A stretch of 64,000 bases of DNA from Agromyces subbeticus DSM 16689 (GCF_000421565.1 NZ_ATXG01000003.1:248001-312000); one strand, 5' to 3'; numbered from the stretch's first letter, positions 48,091 through 56,595 are shown. Made by a program: numbers and translations. Notes: generated from the sequence alone by a model not told the origin.

Positions 48091-48837
48091 ATGAGCTCAC
48101 CCCATACGACCTCATTCGGAGAAGGACGCCTGATGGACTCGATCGACCTGCAACGCACCTACTTGGACCTCACGACGCCGCACGTGGCCGACGCGATCAT
48201 GCGGTTGGGCATCCCGGTCAGGCAGGCGCCGGCGAGCGTCCGCCCGATCTGGGAGGACACGCATGTCGTCGGACGCGCCCGCCCCGCCCGCCATGCCGGC
48301 AGCGTCGACGTCTTCCTCGAGGCGCTCGAGCACGCGTCGCCCGGTGACGTGCTCGTCGTCGACAACGCCGGCAGGGACGATGAGGCCTGTGTCGGCGATC
48401 TCGTCACGCTCGAGGTGCGGAACGCGGGGCTCACCGGCGTCGTGATCTGGGGGCTGCACCGCGATTCCCGTGAGCTCCGCAGCATCCGACTGCCCGTCTT
48501 CAGTCAGGGAACTCTGCCCGGCGGCCCGCAACGGCTCGACGCTCAGGCGCCCGATGCGCTCACTGCTGCGCGATTCGGCGTGCACACCGTCACCGCCGAG
48601 GACTTCGTGCTCGGCGATGACGACGGGCTGCTCTTCCTCCCCCTCGATCGCGCGGCCGAGATCGCTGCCCTGGCAACCACGATCCGCGACACCGAACGCC
48701 TGCAAGCCGCTCACATGAGCCTCGGCACCAGCTTCCGCGAACAAGCCCGGTTCGCCGCGTTCCTGGCCGCTCGAGATCGTGACGGCGTCACCTTCCGGCA
48801 ACACCTGCGCTCCATCGGCGGAGCCATCGAGGAATGA
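48091..48837 (+). CDS. RraA-family protein (aldolase / dimethylmenaquinone methyltransferase-like fold)
   Basis: 248-aa protein of the RraA/HMG-CHA aldolase superfamily. Recognisable segments are TTPHVADAIMRLGIPVR, ASPGDVLVVDNAGRDDEACV, GDLVTLEVRNAGLTGVVIWG (with the family's GxxG.D..R region continuing LHRDSRELRSI) and LPVFSQGTLPGGPQR. Members act as 4-hydroxy-4-methyl-2-oxoglutarate aldolases or RNase E regulators; the former is more likely in an actinobacterium. AGGAG precedes the ATG at 48091 by 5 nt. Confidence 0.8.
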   Translation: MSSPHTTSFGEGRLMDSIDLQRTYLDLTTPHVADAIMRLGIPVRQAPASVRPIWEDTHVVGRARPARHAGSVDVFLEALEHASPGDVLVVDNAGRDDEACVGDLVTLEVRNAGLTGVVIWGLHRDSRELRSIRLPVFSQGTLPGGPQRLDAQAPDALTAARFGVHTVTAEDFVLGDDDGLLFLPLDRAAEIAALATTIRDTERLQAAHMSLGTSFREQARFAAFLAARDRDGVTFRQHLRSIGGAIEE

Positions 48838-49103
48838 GCTCCATGTCCATCACCGAGCGGATCCGCAGCTACGCCGCCCTCACCCTGATGGACGAGCACT
48901 CCGAAGTCCTCACCGTCGAGTACAAGATCAACCTCCTTGCGCCGGCGCGCGGGGAATACCTCGAAGCCGAAGGCACCGTCCTGCGTTCAGGACGAACCCT
49001 CTCTGTCTGCCGCCTGGACGTCTGGGCGATCGACGGCGACCAGCGAGTGGCCATCGCCGTCGGACAACAGACGCTCATCCAAGTGAAACCGGGCGATTCG
49101 TAG
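48834..49103 (+). pseudogene. N-terminally truncated hotdog thioesterase (PaaI-like)
   Basis: 89-aa product with only the C-terminal half of a PaaI-type hotdog domain: YAALTLMDEHSEVLTVEYKI then NLLAPARGEYLEAEGTVLRS. The usual N-terminal 50-60 residues, including the active-site HGG region, are missing. It overlaps the RraA-family stop (ATGA), so it may still be translated. Confidence 0.6.
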
Positions 49104-49192
49104 AGCGGCGGAACGCCTCCATCAGCCGACCCAAGGCTCTCTACCCGAGAGCTTCGTGCGGCCTTCGGGCCGCGAACACGAGATACTGAAGT

Positions 49193-49462
49193 ATGTCCTC
49201 CTCCGTTGAACGACGCTCCAATCCGACTGCCTGGGCCGCGTTCTGGTTCGCGCTGGCCGGCCTCGTGCTCATGCCCATCCCGCTGTTCATCGGGCTGATC
49301 CTCGGCGGCGGCCTCTCGATCGTCGCCGCGATCCTCGCCGTGATCGCCCTCCTCAAGGGGCTCGCGCGCAGCGGCAAGGGAATCGCGCCCGTCGTGTTCG
49401 CCGCGATCTTCATCGCCCTCACGTGGGGTGGCATCTCTGTCGGGGGCGGCACCATCTGGTAG
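49193..49462 (+). CDS. Small DUF4190-like membrane protein
   Basis: 89-aa protein with three hydrophobic stretches (WFALAGLVLMPIPLFIGLIL, SIVAAILAVIALLKGLA and GIAPVVFAAIFIALTWGGIS). The Asn/Pro-rich N-terminus and layout resemble DUF4190-type small membrane proteins. Function unknown. Confidence 0.7.
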   Translation: MSSSVERRSNPTAWAAFWFALAGLVLMPIPLFIGLILGGGLSIVAAILAVIALLKGLARSGKGIAPVVFAAIFIALTWGGISVGGGTIW

Positions 49463-49537
49463 TTCGAACGGGCCTGCGGTCATGGCGTGACCGGGTGCGG
49501 TACCGACAGCCAGTAAATCCGACGAGGGGTGGAGCGG

Positions 49538-50464
49538 GTGTCATCGGAACCGAGCAGGGAAGCGCACCCGGCGGCGCCGCAGACCGCCGCTGAGCCGTCG
49601 GCCAAGCGGACCGCCGAGCCTGGCGAAACGCTGCCGGTGTTTTCGACCACCGATCGTGGCGCCCGGATGACCCAGCTCCCGGCGGGTCAGCCGGTCGGAC
49701 GCCTCAGCGGTGATCTCGTGCTGCGTGTCGTAGTGTGCATCACGATGTGGGCTCTCGCCTCCTCCGTGCCGTACGTCGCAGTGCTGGGGCTCGCCCCCAC
49801 GCCTGAGATCGCTCACGTGCTCGGCAGCCCATGGGCCGTCGTCGCGGCACTCGTGCTCGGCTATCTGGCCATCATGCAATCCGTGAGCGTCCACGAGACC
49901 GCCAAATCCGCGTTCGGCCAGGTTCGGGTGGCCGGACTCCTGGCCACGCTCACGGTGACCGCCGGCCACGCTGTCGGTGCGGCATGCTGGCTGCTCGCCA
50001 GTTTCGACGCCGATCCATTGCCGCCCTTCGACCTCGAGCACATCGTCACGGCCTCGGAGATCCCACGGGAGTTGGGAGCTGCGATCGGTGGCGTCTTCGC
50101 CGTCTGGGCGATCATCACGCTCTGCCGGCTTCCGGGAGCCATCCGTCATGCACGGTCGCGGCAGCAGTCGCTCGAACGCCTGCGACGGCTCGGAACGCGC
50201 CGCGCGGGCGTGATCACGAACGTCACGTTCAGCAATCTCTGGGTGCACGACGAGCCCTTCTTCACGGTGCAGGTCAGCTATGACGCTGCGGGTGAGACCC
50301 GCGTCGTCACGGCGCGCATGCGCACGAGTTCCGACCGGGTGCCGGTCGTCGGCTCGCGCATGGTCGTGCTGTCCGACGGGCACGGATCCGTCTCCGTCGA
50401 GCTCGACCGAGCCGCGGAGACCGTCTTCGAGCCCGAGAGCCGCTATCGCGCACCCGAGGGGTGA
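49538..50464 (+). CDS. Integral membrane protein with C-terminal soluble domain, unknown
   Basis: 308-aa protein. A disordered N-terminal 40 residues precede about four TM helices (around VLRVVVCITMWALASSVPYV, WAVVAALVLGYLAIMQ, AGLLATLTVTAGHAVGAAC and AIGGVFAVWAIITLC). A basic linker with SRQQSLERLRRLGTRR leads to a beta-rich C-terminal domain. The GTG at 49538 has GAGGGG 7 nt upstream; a GTG at 49529 would add three residues. No family recognised. Confidence 0.7.
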   Translation: MSSEPSREAHPAAPQTAAEPSAKRTAEPGETLPVFSTTDRGARMTQLPAGQPVGRLSGDLVLRVVVCITMWALASSVPYVAVLGLAPTPEIAHVLGSPWAVVAALVLGYLAIMQSVSVHETAKSAFGQVRVAGLLATLTVTAGHAVGAACWLLASFDADPLPPFDLEHIVTASEIPRELGAAIGGVFAVWAIITLCRLPGAIRHARSRQQSLERLRRLGTRRAGVITNVTFSNLWVHDEPFFTVQVSYDAAGETRVVTARMRTSSDRVPVVGSRMVVLSDGHGSVSVELDRAAETVFEPESRYRAPEG

Positions 50465-50536
50465 TCGCCTGGACGGCTGAGGTACTGTCGACGTGTCCCC
50501 CGTTCGGGGGTCTCGTACCTCGAGTCAGGAGCACGA

Positions 50537-51262
50537 ATGGGCCGCCGAACCCAGACGCCCGCCCGCAAGCGGTGGCGGCTTCCGCTGCTCGCTGCAGCTG
50601 CAACGCTCCTGCTCGGTGCCGCATCCGTCTCAGCGCTGGCGATCGGCGCTGCGGTCGGCGGCCAACCGTCGACGGCGTCCGCGGATTCGGCGACGCGGCT
50701 CGTGCCGGCGACCGATGACGTCGATCGAGCGGCACCCATAGCGCCATCGAGCCCGAGCCTTCTCCCGGCCGCGGCGGAGGCGGCCGAGCCGGCAGCTCCG
50801 ACAACGCCACAACCTGCGCCCGACCCCGACCCCGAACCCGAACCCGAATCCGAACCTGAGCCGGCACCCGCTCCCGCCCAGGGATCCGGTGCTGCCGAGG
50901 CGTCCGTGCTCGCGACCGTCAACGAGGAGCGAGCGGCAGCCGGGTGCTCGCCCGTTCGCGCCGACTCGGCATTGGCGGCCGTCGCGCTCGCGCACTCCGT
51001 CGACATGGACGCTCGCGATTTCTTCGCCCACGAGAACCTCGACGGCCAGAGCCCCTGGGATCGCGCCGATGCCGCCGGTATCGCCTACGCGGGCGGCGAG
51101 AACATCGCGCGCGGTCAAGCGGATGCCGCGGCGGTCATGGAATCGTGGATGAACAGCCCGGGTCACCGCGCCAACATCCTCAACTGCGACTTCGAGACGC
51201 TCGGCACGGGAGTGCACGAAGCGCCCGGCGGGCCGTGGTGGACCCAGCTCTTCGGCTACTGA
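50537..51262 (+). CDS. Secreted CAP-domain (SCP/PR-1-like) protein
   Basis: 241-aa protein with one N-terminal TM/signal segment (LPLLAAAATLLLGAASVSAL), a Pro/Ala/Glu linker with repeated PDPEPEPE-type units, then a CAP domain: VLATVNEERAAAGCSPVRAD, AHSVDMDARDFFAHENLDG (catalytic-like His), GGENIARGQ and MNSPGHRANILNCDFETLG. Bacterial CAP proteins are extracellular with unknown activity. AGGAG precedes the ATG. Confidence 0.9.
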   Translation: MGRRTQTPARKRWRLPLLAAAATLLLGAASVSALAIGAAVGGQPSTASADSATRLVPATDDVDRAAPIAPSSPSLLPAAAEAAEPAAPTTPQPAPDPDPEPEPESEPEPAPAPAQGSGAAEASVLATVNEERAAAGCSPVRADSALAAVALAHSVDMDARDFFAHENLDGQSPWDRADAAGIAYAGGENIARGQADAAAVMESWMNSPGHRANILNCDFETLGTGVHEAPGGPWWTQLFGY

Positions 51263-51290
51263 CACGCACGCTCGGGTGCCGGCGACAGCG

Positions 51291-51354
51291 CATATCGCCG
51301 GCATATCGAAAACCGGATACGCCGTGACAACAGCCGGCTGCCTTGACTGGTGGC
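51291..51354 (+). promoter_or_regulatory. VanR-type operator and promoter upstream of vanH
   Basis: CATATCG at 51291 and CATATCG at 51302 form a direct repeat of 11-bp period, followed by AAAACCGGATACG. Then GCTGCCTTGACTGGT lies just before the vanH ATG. The block matches 55885-55948 upstream of vanY in sequence and spacing: in both cases the second half-site starts 53 nt before the ATG. The TTGACT 6 nt before the ATG sits where a -10 would be for a leaderless message. Confidence 0.8.
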
Positions 51355-52374
51355 ATGGCCTACCGCGAGCGCACTCGATCAGCACCGCCTGAAAGCCGCG
51401 ATCGCGTGCTCGCGAGAACGGGCATCTCGGTCTACGGCTGCGCCCCCGACGAAGCGGCCGCCTTCCGCAAACTGGGGCCGCGCTTCGGCGTCATTCCGAC
51501 GATCGTCGACGCCGCGATCGCCGATGACAACATCGAGCTGGCATTCGGCAACCGCTGCATCAGCGTGAGCCACAAGACGCCGGTCACCAACGCGACGCTG
51601 CGCCTGCTGAGCGAGGCGGGCGTCGAGTACCTCTCGACGAGGAGCGCCGGGTGCGATCACATCGACGTCGACTTCGCGCGAAGCGTCGGCATCACGGTCG
51701 AGGGGGTCGAGTACGCACCCGACGGCGTGGCCGACTACACCGTGATGCTGATGCTGATGGCACTGCGGAACGCCCGCTCGATCATCACCCGCGCCGAGGC
51801 GCATGACTTCAGGCTGAACGTCGCGCGCGGCAGAGAGCTCGGCGACCTGACGATCGGAGTGATCGGGACCGGCCGCATCGGCGCCGCCGTCGTACAGCGA
51901 CTGCAGGGCTTCGGATGCCGCGTACTCGCGTACGACCGCAACCCCAAGACGCCCGCCGAGTACGTGCCGCTCGACGAGCTGCTCGAACGCAGCGACCTCG
52001 TCACGCTCCACACGCCGCTCATGCCCGAGACGAGGCACCTGCTGGATCGCCGGCGCATCGAGCAGTTGAAACCCGGTGCGGTCGTCATCAACACGGGCCG
52101 CGGCGCACTCATCGACACGGCTGCCCTGGTCGAGGCGCTCGAGAGCGGTGCCGTCGGCGGCGCGGCGCTCGACGTCTTCGAGGAGGAGGACGGCATCTTC
52201 TACGCCGATCGTCGCACCCGGCCGATCGAGAGCCGGCTGTTCGTGCGCCTGCAGCGGCATCCGAACGTGCTGATCACCCCGCACACGGCGTTCCACACCG
52301 AGCGCGCCCTGGCCGACACGGTCGAACACACCATTCTCAACTGCATCGCATTCGGAGGACATCAGCATGGATGA
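51355..52374 (+). CDS. vanH: D-lactate dehydrogenase VanH
   Basis: 339-aa 2-hydroxyacid dehydrogenase that reduces pyruvate to D-lactate. VanH hallmarks include ISVYGCAPDEAAAF, NRCISVSHKTPVTNATL, LSTRSAGCDHIDVDFARSVG, the NAD motif IGVIGTGRIGAAVVQRL and the catalytic region VVINTGRGALIDTAALVEAL plus TPHTAFHTERAL. The ATG at 51355 begins MAYRERTRSAP; a TTG at 51343 is also in frame. It is the first gene of vanH-ligase-vanX. Confidence 0.93.
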   Translation: MAYRERTRSAPPESRDRVLARTGISVYGCAPDEAAAFRKLGPRFGVIPTIVDAAIADDNIELAFGNRCISVSHKTPVTNATLRLLSEAGVEYLSTRSAGCDHIDVDFARSVGITVEGVEYAPDGVADYTVMLMLMALRNARSIITRAEAHDFRLNVARGRELGDLTIGVIGTGRIGAAVVQRLQGFGCRVLAYDRNPKTPAEYVPLDELLERSDLVTLHTPLMPETRHLLDRRRIEQLKPGAVVINTGRGALIDTAALVEALESGAVGGAALDVFEEEDGIFYADRRTRPIESRLFVRLQRHPNVLITPHTAFHTERALADTVEHTILNCIAFGGHQHG

Positions 52375-52390
52375 GGACATCAGCATGGAG
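52355..52390 (+). repeat. 18-bp tandem duplication carrying the ribosome-binding site and start codon of the ligase gene
   Basis: GAGGACATCAGCATGGAT (52355-52372) is followed directly by GAGGACATCAGCATGGAG. Each copy contains GAGGA, a 7-nt spacer and an ATG, so the ligase gene has two in-frame, equally good starts (52367 and 52385). The first copy overlaps the vanH stop. Confidence 0.85.
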
Positions 52391-53470
52391 AAGTTGAACA
52401 TCGCGATTATCTTCGGGGGCGCATCGGAAGAGCACGCCGTCTCGATCAAGTCGGCGCAAGAGGTCGCTCGACACCTCGACCTCGAGAAGTACGAGCCGTT
52501 CTACGTGGGCATCACCACGGGCGGGGAGTGGAAGCTGTGCGAGGGCCCCGCCGCCGACTGGGAGAGCGGCGACTGCCGCCCGGCGACGCTGTCGCCCGAT
52601 CGCGGCGTGCACGGTCTCGTCGTGCAGGAGCCAGACCGCAGCACCACGATTCGCCTCGACGTGGTGCTGCCGGTGCTGCACGGCACGCTCGGCGAAGACG
52701 GCGCCATCCAGGGCCTGCTCGAACTCTCCGGCATCCCGTACGTGGGCTGCGACATCCCGAGCTCTGCGCTCTGCATGGACAAGTCGCTCGCCTACCTCGT
52801 CGTTCGCGGCGCGGGCATCGCGACGCCGGCGTTCCGAACGCTCACGACCGACGGTCACGTCGACCCCGACGGCCTGAGCTACCCCGTGTTCGTGAAGCCC
52901 GCCCGCTCGGGCTCGTCGTTCGGCGTCAGTCGTGTGGACGACGGCACCGAACTCGCCGTCGCGGTGCACGACGCCCGGCAGTACGACTCGAAGGTGCTGA
53001 TCGAGCAAGCCGTCGCCGGCAGCGAGGTCGGCTGTGCGGTGCTCGAGCACGACAGCGGCCTGATCGTCGGCGAGGTCGACCAGATCCGGCTGTCGCACGG
53101 GTTCTTCCGCATCCACCAGGAGCGTGCGCCCGAGGCCGGCTCCGAGAACTCGGCCGTGGTCGTTCCGGCCGACATTCCCGACGATGCGAGACAGCTCGTG
53201 CAGCAGACGGCGAAGGCCATCTACCGGGCGTTGGGATGTCGCGGGCTCGCGCGAGTCGACATGTTCCTGACCGACGACGGCGAGGTCGTGCTCAACGAGG
53301 TCAACACCCTGCCCGGCCTGACCTCGTACAGCCGGTATCCGCGCATGATGGCTGCCGCCGGCCTCTCGCTCGGCGCGGTCATCGATCTGCTGGTGTCGTT
53401 CGCGCTGAAGGGGCCAGCACTGAAGGCGCCGGCACTGAAGGTGCCCGTGCTGAACGGAGCGGACCGATGA
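52385..53470 (+). CDS. vanA: D-alanine-D-lactate ligase (VanA/VanB-type)
   Basis: 361-aa ATP-grasp ligase that joins D-Ala to D-Lac. It begins MEKLNIAIIFGGASEEHAVS and continues SIKSAQEVARHLD, with PVLHGTLGEDGAIQGLLELS, FVKPARSGSSFGVSRV, and GEVDQIRLSHGFFRIHQE, whose FRIHQE contains the His that marks D-Lac-specific Van ligases instead of the Tyr of Ddl. It ends with NEVNTLPGLTSYSRYPRMMA. The last 20 residues are a repetitive KxPxLK tail (KGPALKAPALKVPVL). Gene symbol is by type; VanA versus other D-Lac classes cannot be fixed by eye. Stop overlaps the vanX start (ATGA). Confidence 0.92.
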   Translation: MEKLNIAIIFGGASEEHAVSIKSAQEVARHLDLEKYEPFYVGITTGGEWKLCEGPAADWESGDCRPATLSPDRGVHGLVVQEPDRSTTIRLDVVLPVLHGTLGEDGAIQGLLELSGIPYVGCDIPSSALCMDKSLAYLVVRGAGIATPAFRTLTTDGHVDPDGLSYPVFVKPARSGSSFGVSRVDDGTELAVAVHDARQYDSKVLIEQAVAGSEVGCAVLEHDSGLIVGEVDQIRLSHGFFRIHQERAPEAGSENSAVVVPADIPDDARQLVQQTAKAIYRALGCRGLARVDMFLTDDGEVVLNEVNTLPGLTSYSRYPRMMAAAGLSLGAVIDLLVSFALKGPALKAPALKVPVLNGADR

Positions 53471-54075
53471 TCGACGACTTCGTCTTCGTCGACGAGCTCG
53501 TGCCGGGCATCCGCTGGGATGCCAAGTACGCCACCTGGGACAACTTCACCGGCAAGCCCGTCGACGGGTACACCGCAAATCGCATCGTCGGAACGACCGC
53601 GCTGTGCGATGCGCTGGCACGGGCTCGCGAGACGGCCGCCACCCAGGGGTTCGGCGTGCTGATCTGGGATGGCTATCGCCCCCAGCGCGCCGTCGACGAC
53701 TTCGTGCGCTGGTCGCGGCAGCCCGAAGACGGTCGCACGAAGCCCCGCCACTACCCGAACATCGAGCGCGCCGAGATGTTCGAGCTCGGCTACGTCGCCG
53801 CCCAGTCGGGTCACAGTCGAGGCAGCACCGTCGACCTGACGCTCTTCGACCTCTCGACCGGCGAACTCGTCGCCATGGGCGGCGACCACGACCTGATGGA
53901 CTCGGTGTCGCACCACGACGCCGTCGGTATTCGCGAGACCGAGGCCCGGAACCGTCGGCAGCTGCGCTCGATCATGGAGCGTTCGGGGTTCAGCTCCTAT
54001 GCGACCGAGTGGTGGCACTACACGCTGCGGAACGAGCCGTTCCCCGACACCTACTTCGACTTCCCGATCAGGTAG
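53467..54075 (+). CDS. vanX: D-Ala-D-Ala dipeptidase VanX
   Basis: 202-aa zinc dipeptidase that destroys D-Ala-D-Ala so that D-Ala-D-Lac enters the precursor pool. Motifs: GYTANRIVGTTALCDAL, WDGYRPQRAVDDF (catalytic Arg), SGHSRGSTVDLTLF (zinc His and Asp) and EWWHYTL (catalytic Glu and zinc His). MGGDHDLMDSVSHHDA is also typical. ATGA overlap with the ligase gene shows tight coupling. Confidence 0.95.
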   Translation: MIDDFVFVDELVPGIRWDAKYATWDNFTGKPVDGYTANRIVGTTALCDALARARETAATQGFGVLIWDGYRPQRAVDDFVRWSRQPEDGRTKPRHYPNIERAEMFELGYVAAQSGHSRGSTVDLTLFDLSTGELVAMGGDHDLMDSVSHHDAVGIRETEARNRRQLRSIMERSGFSSYATEWWHYTLRNEPFPDTYFDFPIR

Positions 54076-54096
54076 CGGCCGGCGAGTTCAGGGCTG

Positions 54097-55182
54097 TCAC
54101 GCCGGCGCCGGCGCGGCGGGCAGCTGCACTGCGACCCGGAGCCCGCCACCCGCGAGCGGCGTGATGGTGAGCGTGCCATCGTGGGCCTGGGTGATGCTCT
54201 TGACGATCGCCAGGCCGAGGCCCACGCCGGCATGATGCGCGCGGATGCGCTCGCTGCCGCGCTGGAACGGCTCGGTGAGCGTCGAGACCAGCTGCGGGCT
54301 CAGCGGTTCGCCGCTGTTCTCGATCGTGAGCGCGACCGTTTCGGGGCTCGTGCTCGTGTGCATCTGCACGGTGCCGTGCTCGGGCAGGTTGTGCACGATG
54401 GCGTTGTGCAGGAGGTTCGTCGTCAACTGCAGCAGGAGCGCCTGCGATCCCGAGGTCGAGGCGATGTCGCCGGATGTCTCGACGGTCACGCCGTGCTCCT
54501 CCGCGAGGGGCAGCAGTGTCTCCGCCGCCTGCTCTGCGAGCAGTGAGAGGTCGACGGGCTGCCTGCTGAAGGATCGCTGATCGGCACGGCTGAGCACGAG
54601 CAGCGCTTCGGTGAGTTCGATCGCCCGGGCGTTGACGGCGAGCAGTCGCTCGGCGAGCTCGCCCGTGACGCCCCTCGGGTCGTTGCGGGCGACCTCGAGC
54701 AGGGTCTGGGTGATCGCGAGCGGCGTGCGCAGCTCGTGCGAGGCGTTCGCCGCGAATCGCTGCTGCTCTGCGACGTGCGCCTCGAGTTGGGCGAGCATGG
54801 CGTCGAAGCTGTCGGCGAGCTCACGGAACTCGTCGTTGCGGCCGTCGAGCTCGATGCGGTACGAGAGCGAGCCGTTCCCGGCCCTGCGGGTCGCGTCGGT
54901 GATGCGGCCCAGGGGCACGAGCATGCGGCCGGCGAGGATCCATCCGCCGAGGAGCCCGAACGCGAGGAGGGCCACGAGCGTCACCCCGGCTGCCGGCGCG
55001 AAGGCGCGGATCAGGTCGTCGCGACCGGGCACGAATCCGCCGATGGTCCGTTGCGCCTCGGCCGGCACGTACCGCAGCAGGAAGAGCCAGACGGCGGCGA
55101 GCAGCAGCAGGCTCGCGACCATGAGGAAGCCGGCGTAGCTGAGCGTGAGCTTGAGCCGCACGCTCATGCCGGGCGCCCTAGC
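54097..55182 (-). CDS. vanS: Sensor histidine kinase VanS
   Basis: 361-aa membrane kinase, convergent with vanX (21-nt gap) and downstream of vanR. Two TM helices (about residues 18-40 and 66-90) flank a short extracytoplasmic loop of about 25 residues, followed by HAMP, HisKA with ASHELRTPLAITQTLLE, and HATPase with NLLHNAIVHN and AHHAGVGLGLAIVK. The short sensor loop is like that of the actinomycete VanS, which respond to the glycopeptide or to its effect. The GTG at 55182 overlaps the vanR stop and has GGGGAG 7 nt upstream; an ATG at 55167 is an alternative. Confidence 0.88.
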   Translation of the reverse strand, partial: ARAPGMSVRLKLTLSYAGFLMVASLLLLAAVWLFLLRYVPAEAQRTIGGFVPGRDDLIRAFAPAAGVTLVALLAFGLLGGWILAGRMLVPLGRITDATRRAGNGSLSYRIELDGRNDEFRELADSFDAMLAQLEAHVAEQQRFAANASHELRTPLAITQTLLEVARNDPRGVTGELAERLLAVNARAIELTEALLVLSRADQRSFSRQPVDLSLLAEQAAETLLPLAEEHGVTVETSGDIASTSGSQALLLQLTTNLLHNAIVHNLPEHGTVQMHTSTSPETVALTIENSGEPLSPQLVSTLTEPFQRGSERIRAHHAGVGLGLAIVKSITQAHDGTLTITPLAGGGLRVAVQLPAAPAPA

Positions 55183-55861
55183 CACGCTCGAGCTCCCCGC
55201 CGTCGGCGCCGATGCGATAGCCGACACCCGGCACGGTCGAGATCAACCAGGGTTCGCCGAGCCGCTTGCGCAGCGCCGAGACGGTGATGCGCACCGCGTT
55301 CGTGAACGGGTCGGCATTTTCGTCCCACGCGCGTTCGAGCAGCTCCTCGGCGCTGATCACCCCGCCCTCGGCGCTCACGAGCACCTCGAGCACGGCGAAT
55401 TGCTTTCTGGTCAGGGCGACGTAGCGACCGTCGCGATAGACCTCGCGGCGGAACGGATCGAGACGGAGCCCAGCGATCTCGCGCACCGGCGGGCGGTTGT
55501 GCGCCCGCCTTCGGTCGAGCGCCCTGAGCCGCAGCACGAGTTCTCGCAGTTCGAACGGCTTGGTGAGGTAGTCGTCGGCGCCGAGCCCGAACCCCGTGGC
55601 CTTGTCGTCGAGCCGGTCGGCGGCCGTGAGCATCAGGATCGGCATGCCGCTGCCCGAAGCGACGATGCGTCCGGCGATCTCGTCGCCGGAGGGGCCGGGG
55701 ATGTCGCGGTCGAGCACGGCGATGTCGTAGGAGTTGATGCTCAACAGCTCGAGAGCGGTGTCGCCGTCGCCGGCGAGGTCGGCCGCGATCGCTTCGAGGC
55801 GCAGCCCATCGCGGATGGCCTCGGCCATGAAGGGCTCATCCTCGACCACCAGCACGCGCAT
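55178..55861 (-). CDS. vanR: Response regulator VanR (OmpR family)
   Basis: 227-aa regulator with receiver domain MRVLVVEDEPFMAEAIRDGL (acidic pocket Glu-Asp), phospho-acceptor IAVLDRDIPG, and a winged-helix domain with YVALTRKQFAVLEVLV and RITVSALRKRLGEPWLISTV then PGVGYRI. The ATG at 55861 matches the family N-terminus; one at 55870 would add three residues. It is read divergently from vanY, so its own promoter lies in the shared 87-nt spacer that contains the VanR box. Confidence 0.9.
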   Translation of the reverse strand: MRVLVVEDEPFMAEAIRDGLRLEAIAADLAGDGDTALELLSINSYDIAVLDRDIPGPSGDEIAGRIVASGSGMPILMLTAADRLDDKATGFGLGADDYLTKPFELRELVLRLRALDRRRAHNRPPVREIAGLRLDPFRREVYRDGRYVALTRKQFAVLEVLVSAEGGVISAEELLERAWDENADPFTNAVRITVSALRKRLGEPWLISTVPGVGYRIGADGGELERG

Positions 55862-55884
55862 GATGCCCATGCTAGGAGCCGGAG

Positions 55885-55948
55885 CATATCGTCGGCGTAT
55901 CGAGAACCGGATACGGGCTGGCAACACGGCGCTGCCTTGACTGGTCGT
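55885..55948 (+). promoter_or_regulatory. Second VanR-type operator and promoter, upstream of vanY
   Basis: CATATCG at 55885 and CGTATCG at 55896 form the same 11-bp-period direct repeat, followed by AGAACCGGATACG and GCTGCCTTGACTGGT. It matches the block before vanH with the same distance to the start codon. It lies in the vanR-vanY divergent spacer, so VanR may also control its own gene from here. Confidence 0.8.
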
Positions 55949-56575
55949 ATGAGTCATACGACAGCACGCCGACGTCGATTCCGCAGGTTTCTCGGGTTCC
56001 TGCTCATCGCATCGATCGTCGTGGCCGCGGCGATCATCGGAACACTCGCCGCCCAGCCGGATTCGTCGGCCGCACGCGCCATCGGCGGCATCCTGCAGCC
56101 CGACGACGCCGACCGCCCGGTGACGGAGGCAGACGGCGTGCTGCCCGATGGCGCGCGCCTCACCGACACCGGATACCCCGGCATCGGCAAGCTCGATCCG
56201 GCTCTGGTGCAGGCGCTCGGCGAGGCGGCAGCGGATGCCGCTGACGACGGCGTCGAGTTCCTCGTCAACGACGGCTGGCGCTCGCCGGCCTACCAGGAGC
56301 AGTTGCTTCGCGACGCGATCGCGTCGTACGGGTCGGAGGAGGAGGCTCGCCGGTGGGTCGCCAGCCCCGAGACATCCGCTCATGTTTCCGGCGCCGCCGT
56401 CGACATCGGCCCGTTCGACGGCACGTACTGGCTGTCGCAGCACGGCGCCGAGTACGGGATCTGCCAGGTCTACGTGAACGAACCCTGGCACTTCGAGCTG
56501 ATTCCGGAGGCGGTCGACCACGGTTGCCCGTCGATGCACGCCGACCCCACCGAGGATCCGCGCATGCAGCAATGA
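55949..56575 (+). CDS. vanY: D-Ala-D-Ala carboxypeptidase, VanY-like
   Basis: 208-aa M15-type carboxypeptidase anchored by an N-terminal TM helix (FLGFLLIASIVVAAAIIGTL). The catalytic domain reads FLVNDGWRSPAYQEQLL, SAHVSGAAVDIGPFD (zinc His and Asp) and NEPWHFELIP (Glu and His), the VanY motifs. It would remove terminal D-Ala from precursors already made, complementing VanX. Its operator copy places it in the VanR regulon. Confidence 0.9.
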   Translation: MSHTTARRRRFRRFLGFLLIASIVVAAAIIGTLAAQPDSSAARAIGGILQPDDADRPVTEADGVLPDGARLTDTGYPGIGKLDPALVQALGEAAADAADDGVEFLVNDGWRSPAYQEQLLRDAIASYGSEEEARRWVASPETSAHVSGAAVDIGPFDGTYWLSQHGAEYGICQVYVNEPWHFELIPEAVDHGCPSMHADPTEDPRMQQ

Positions 56576-56595
56576 TCGCTGTTCTCCCGCTCCAG

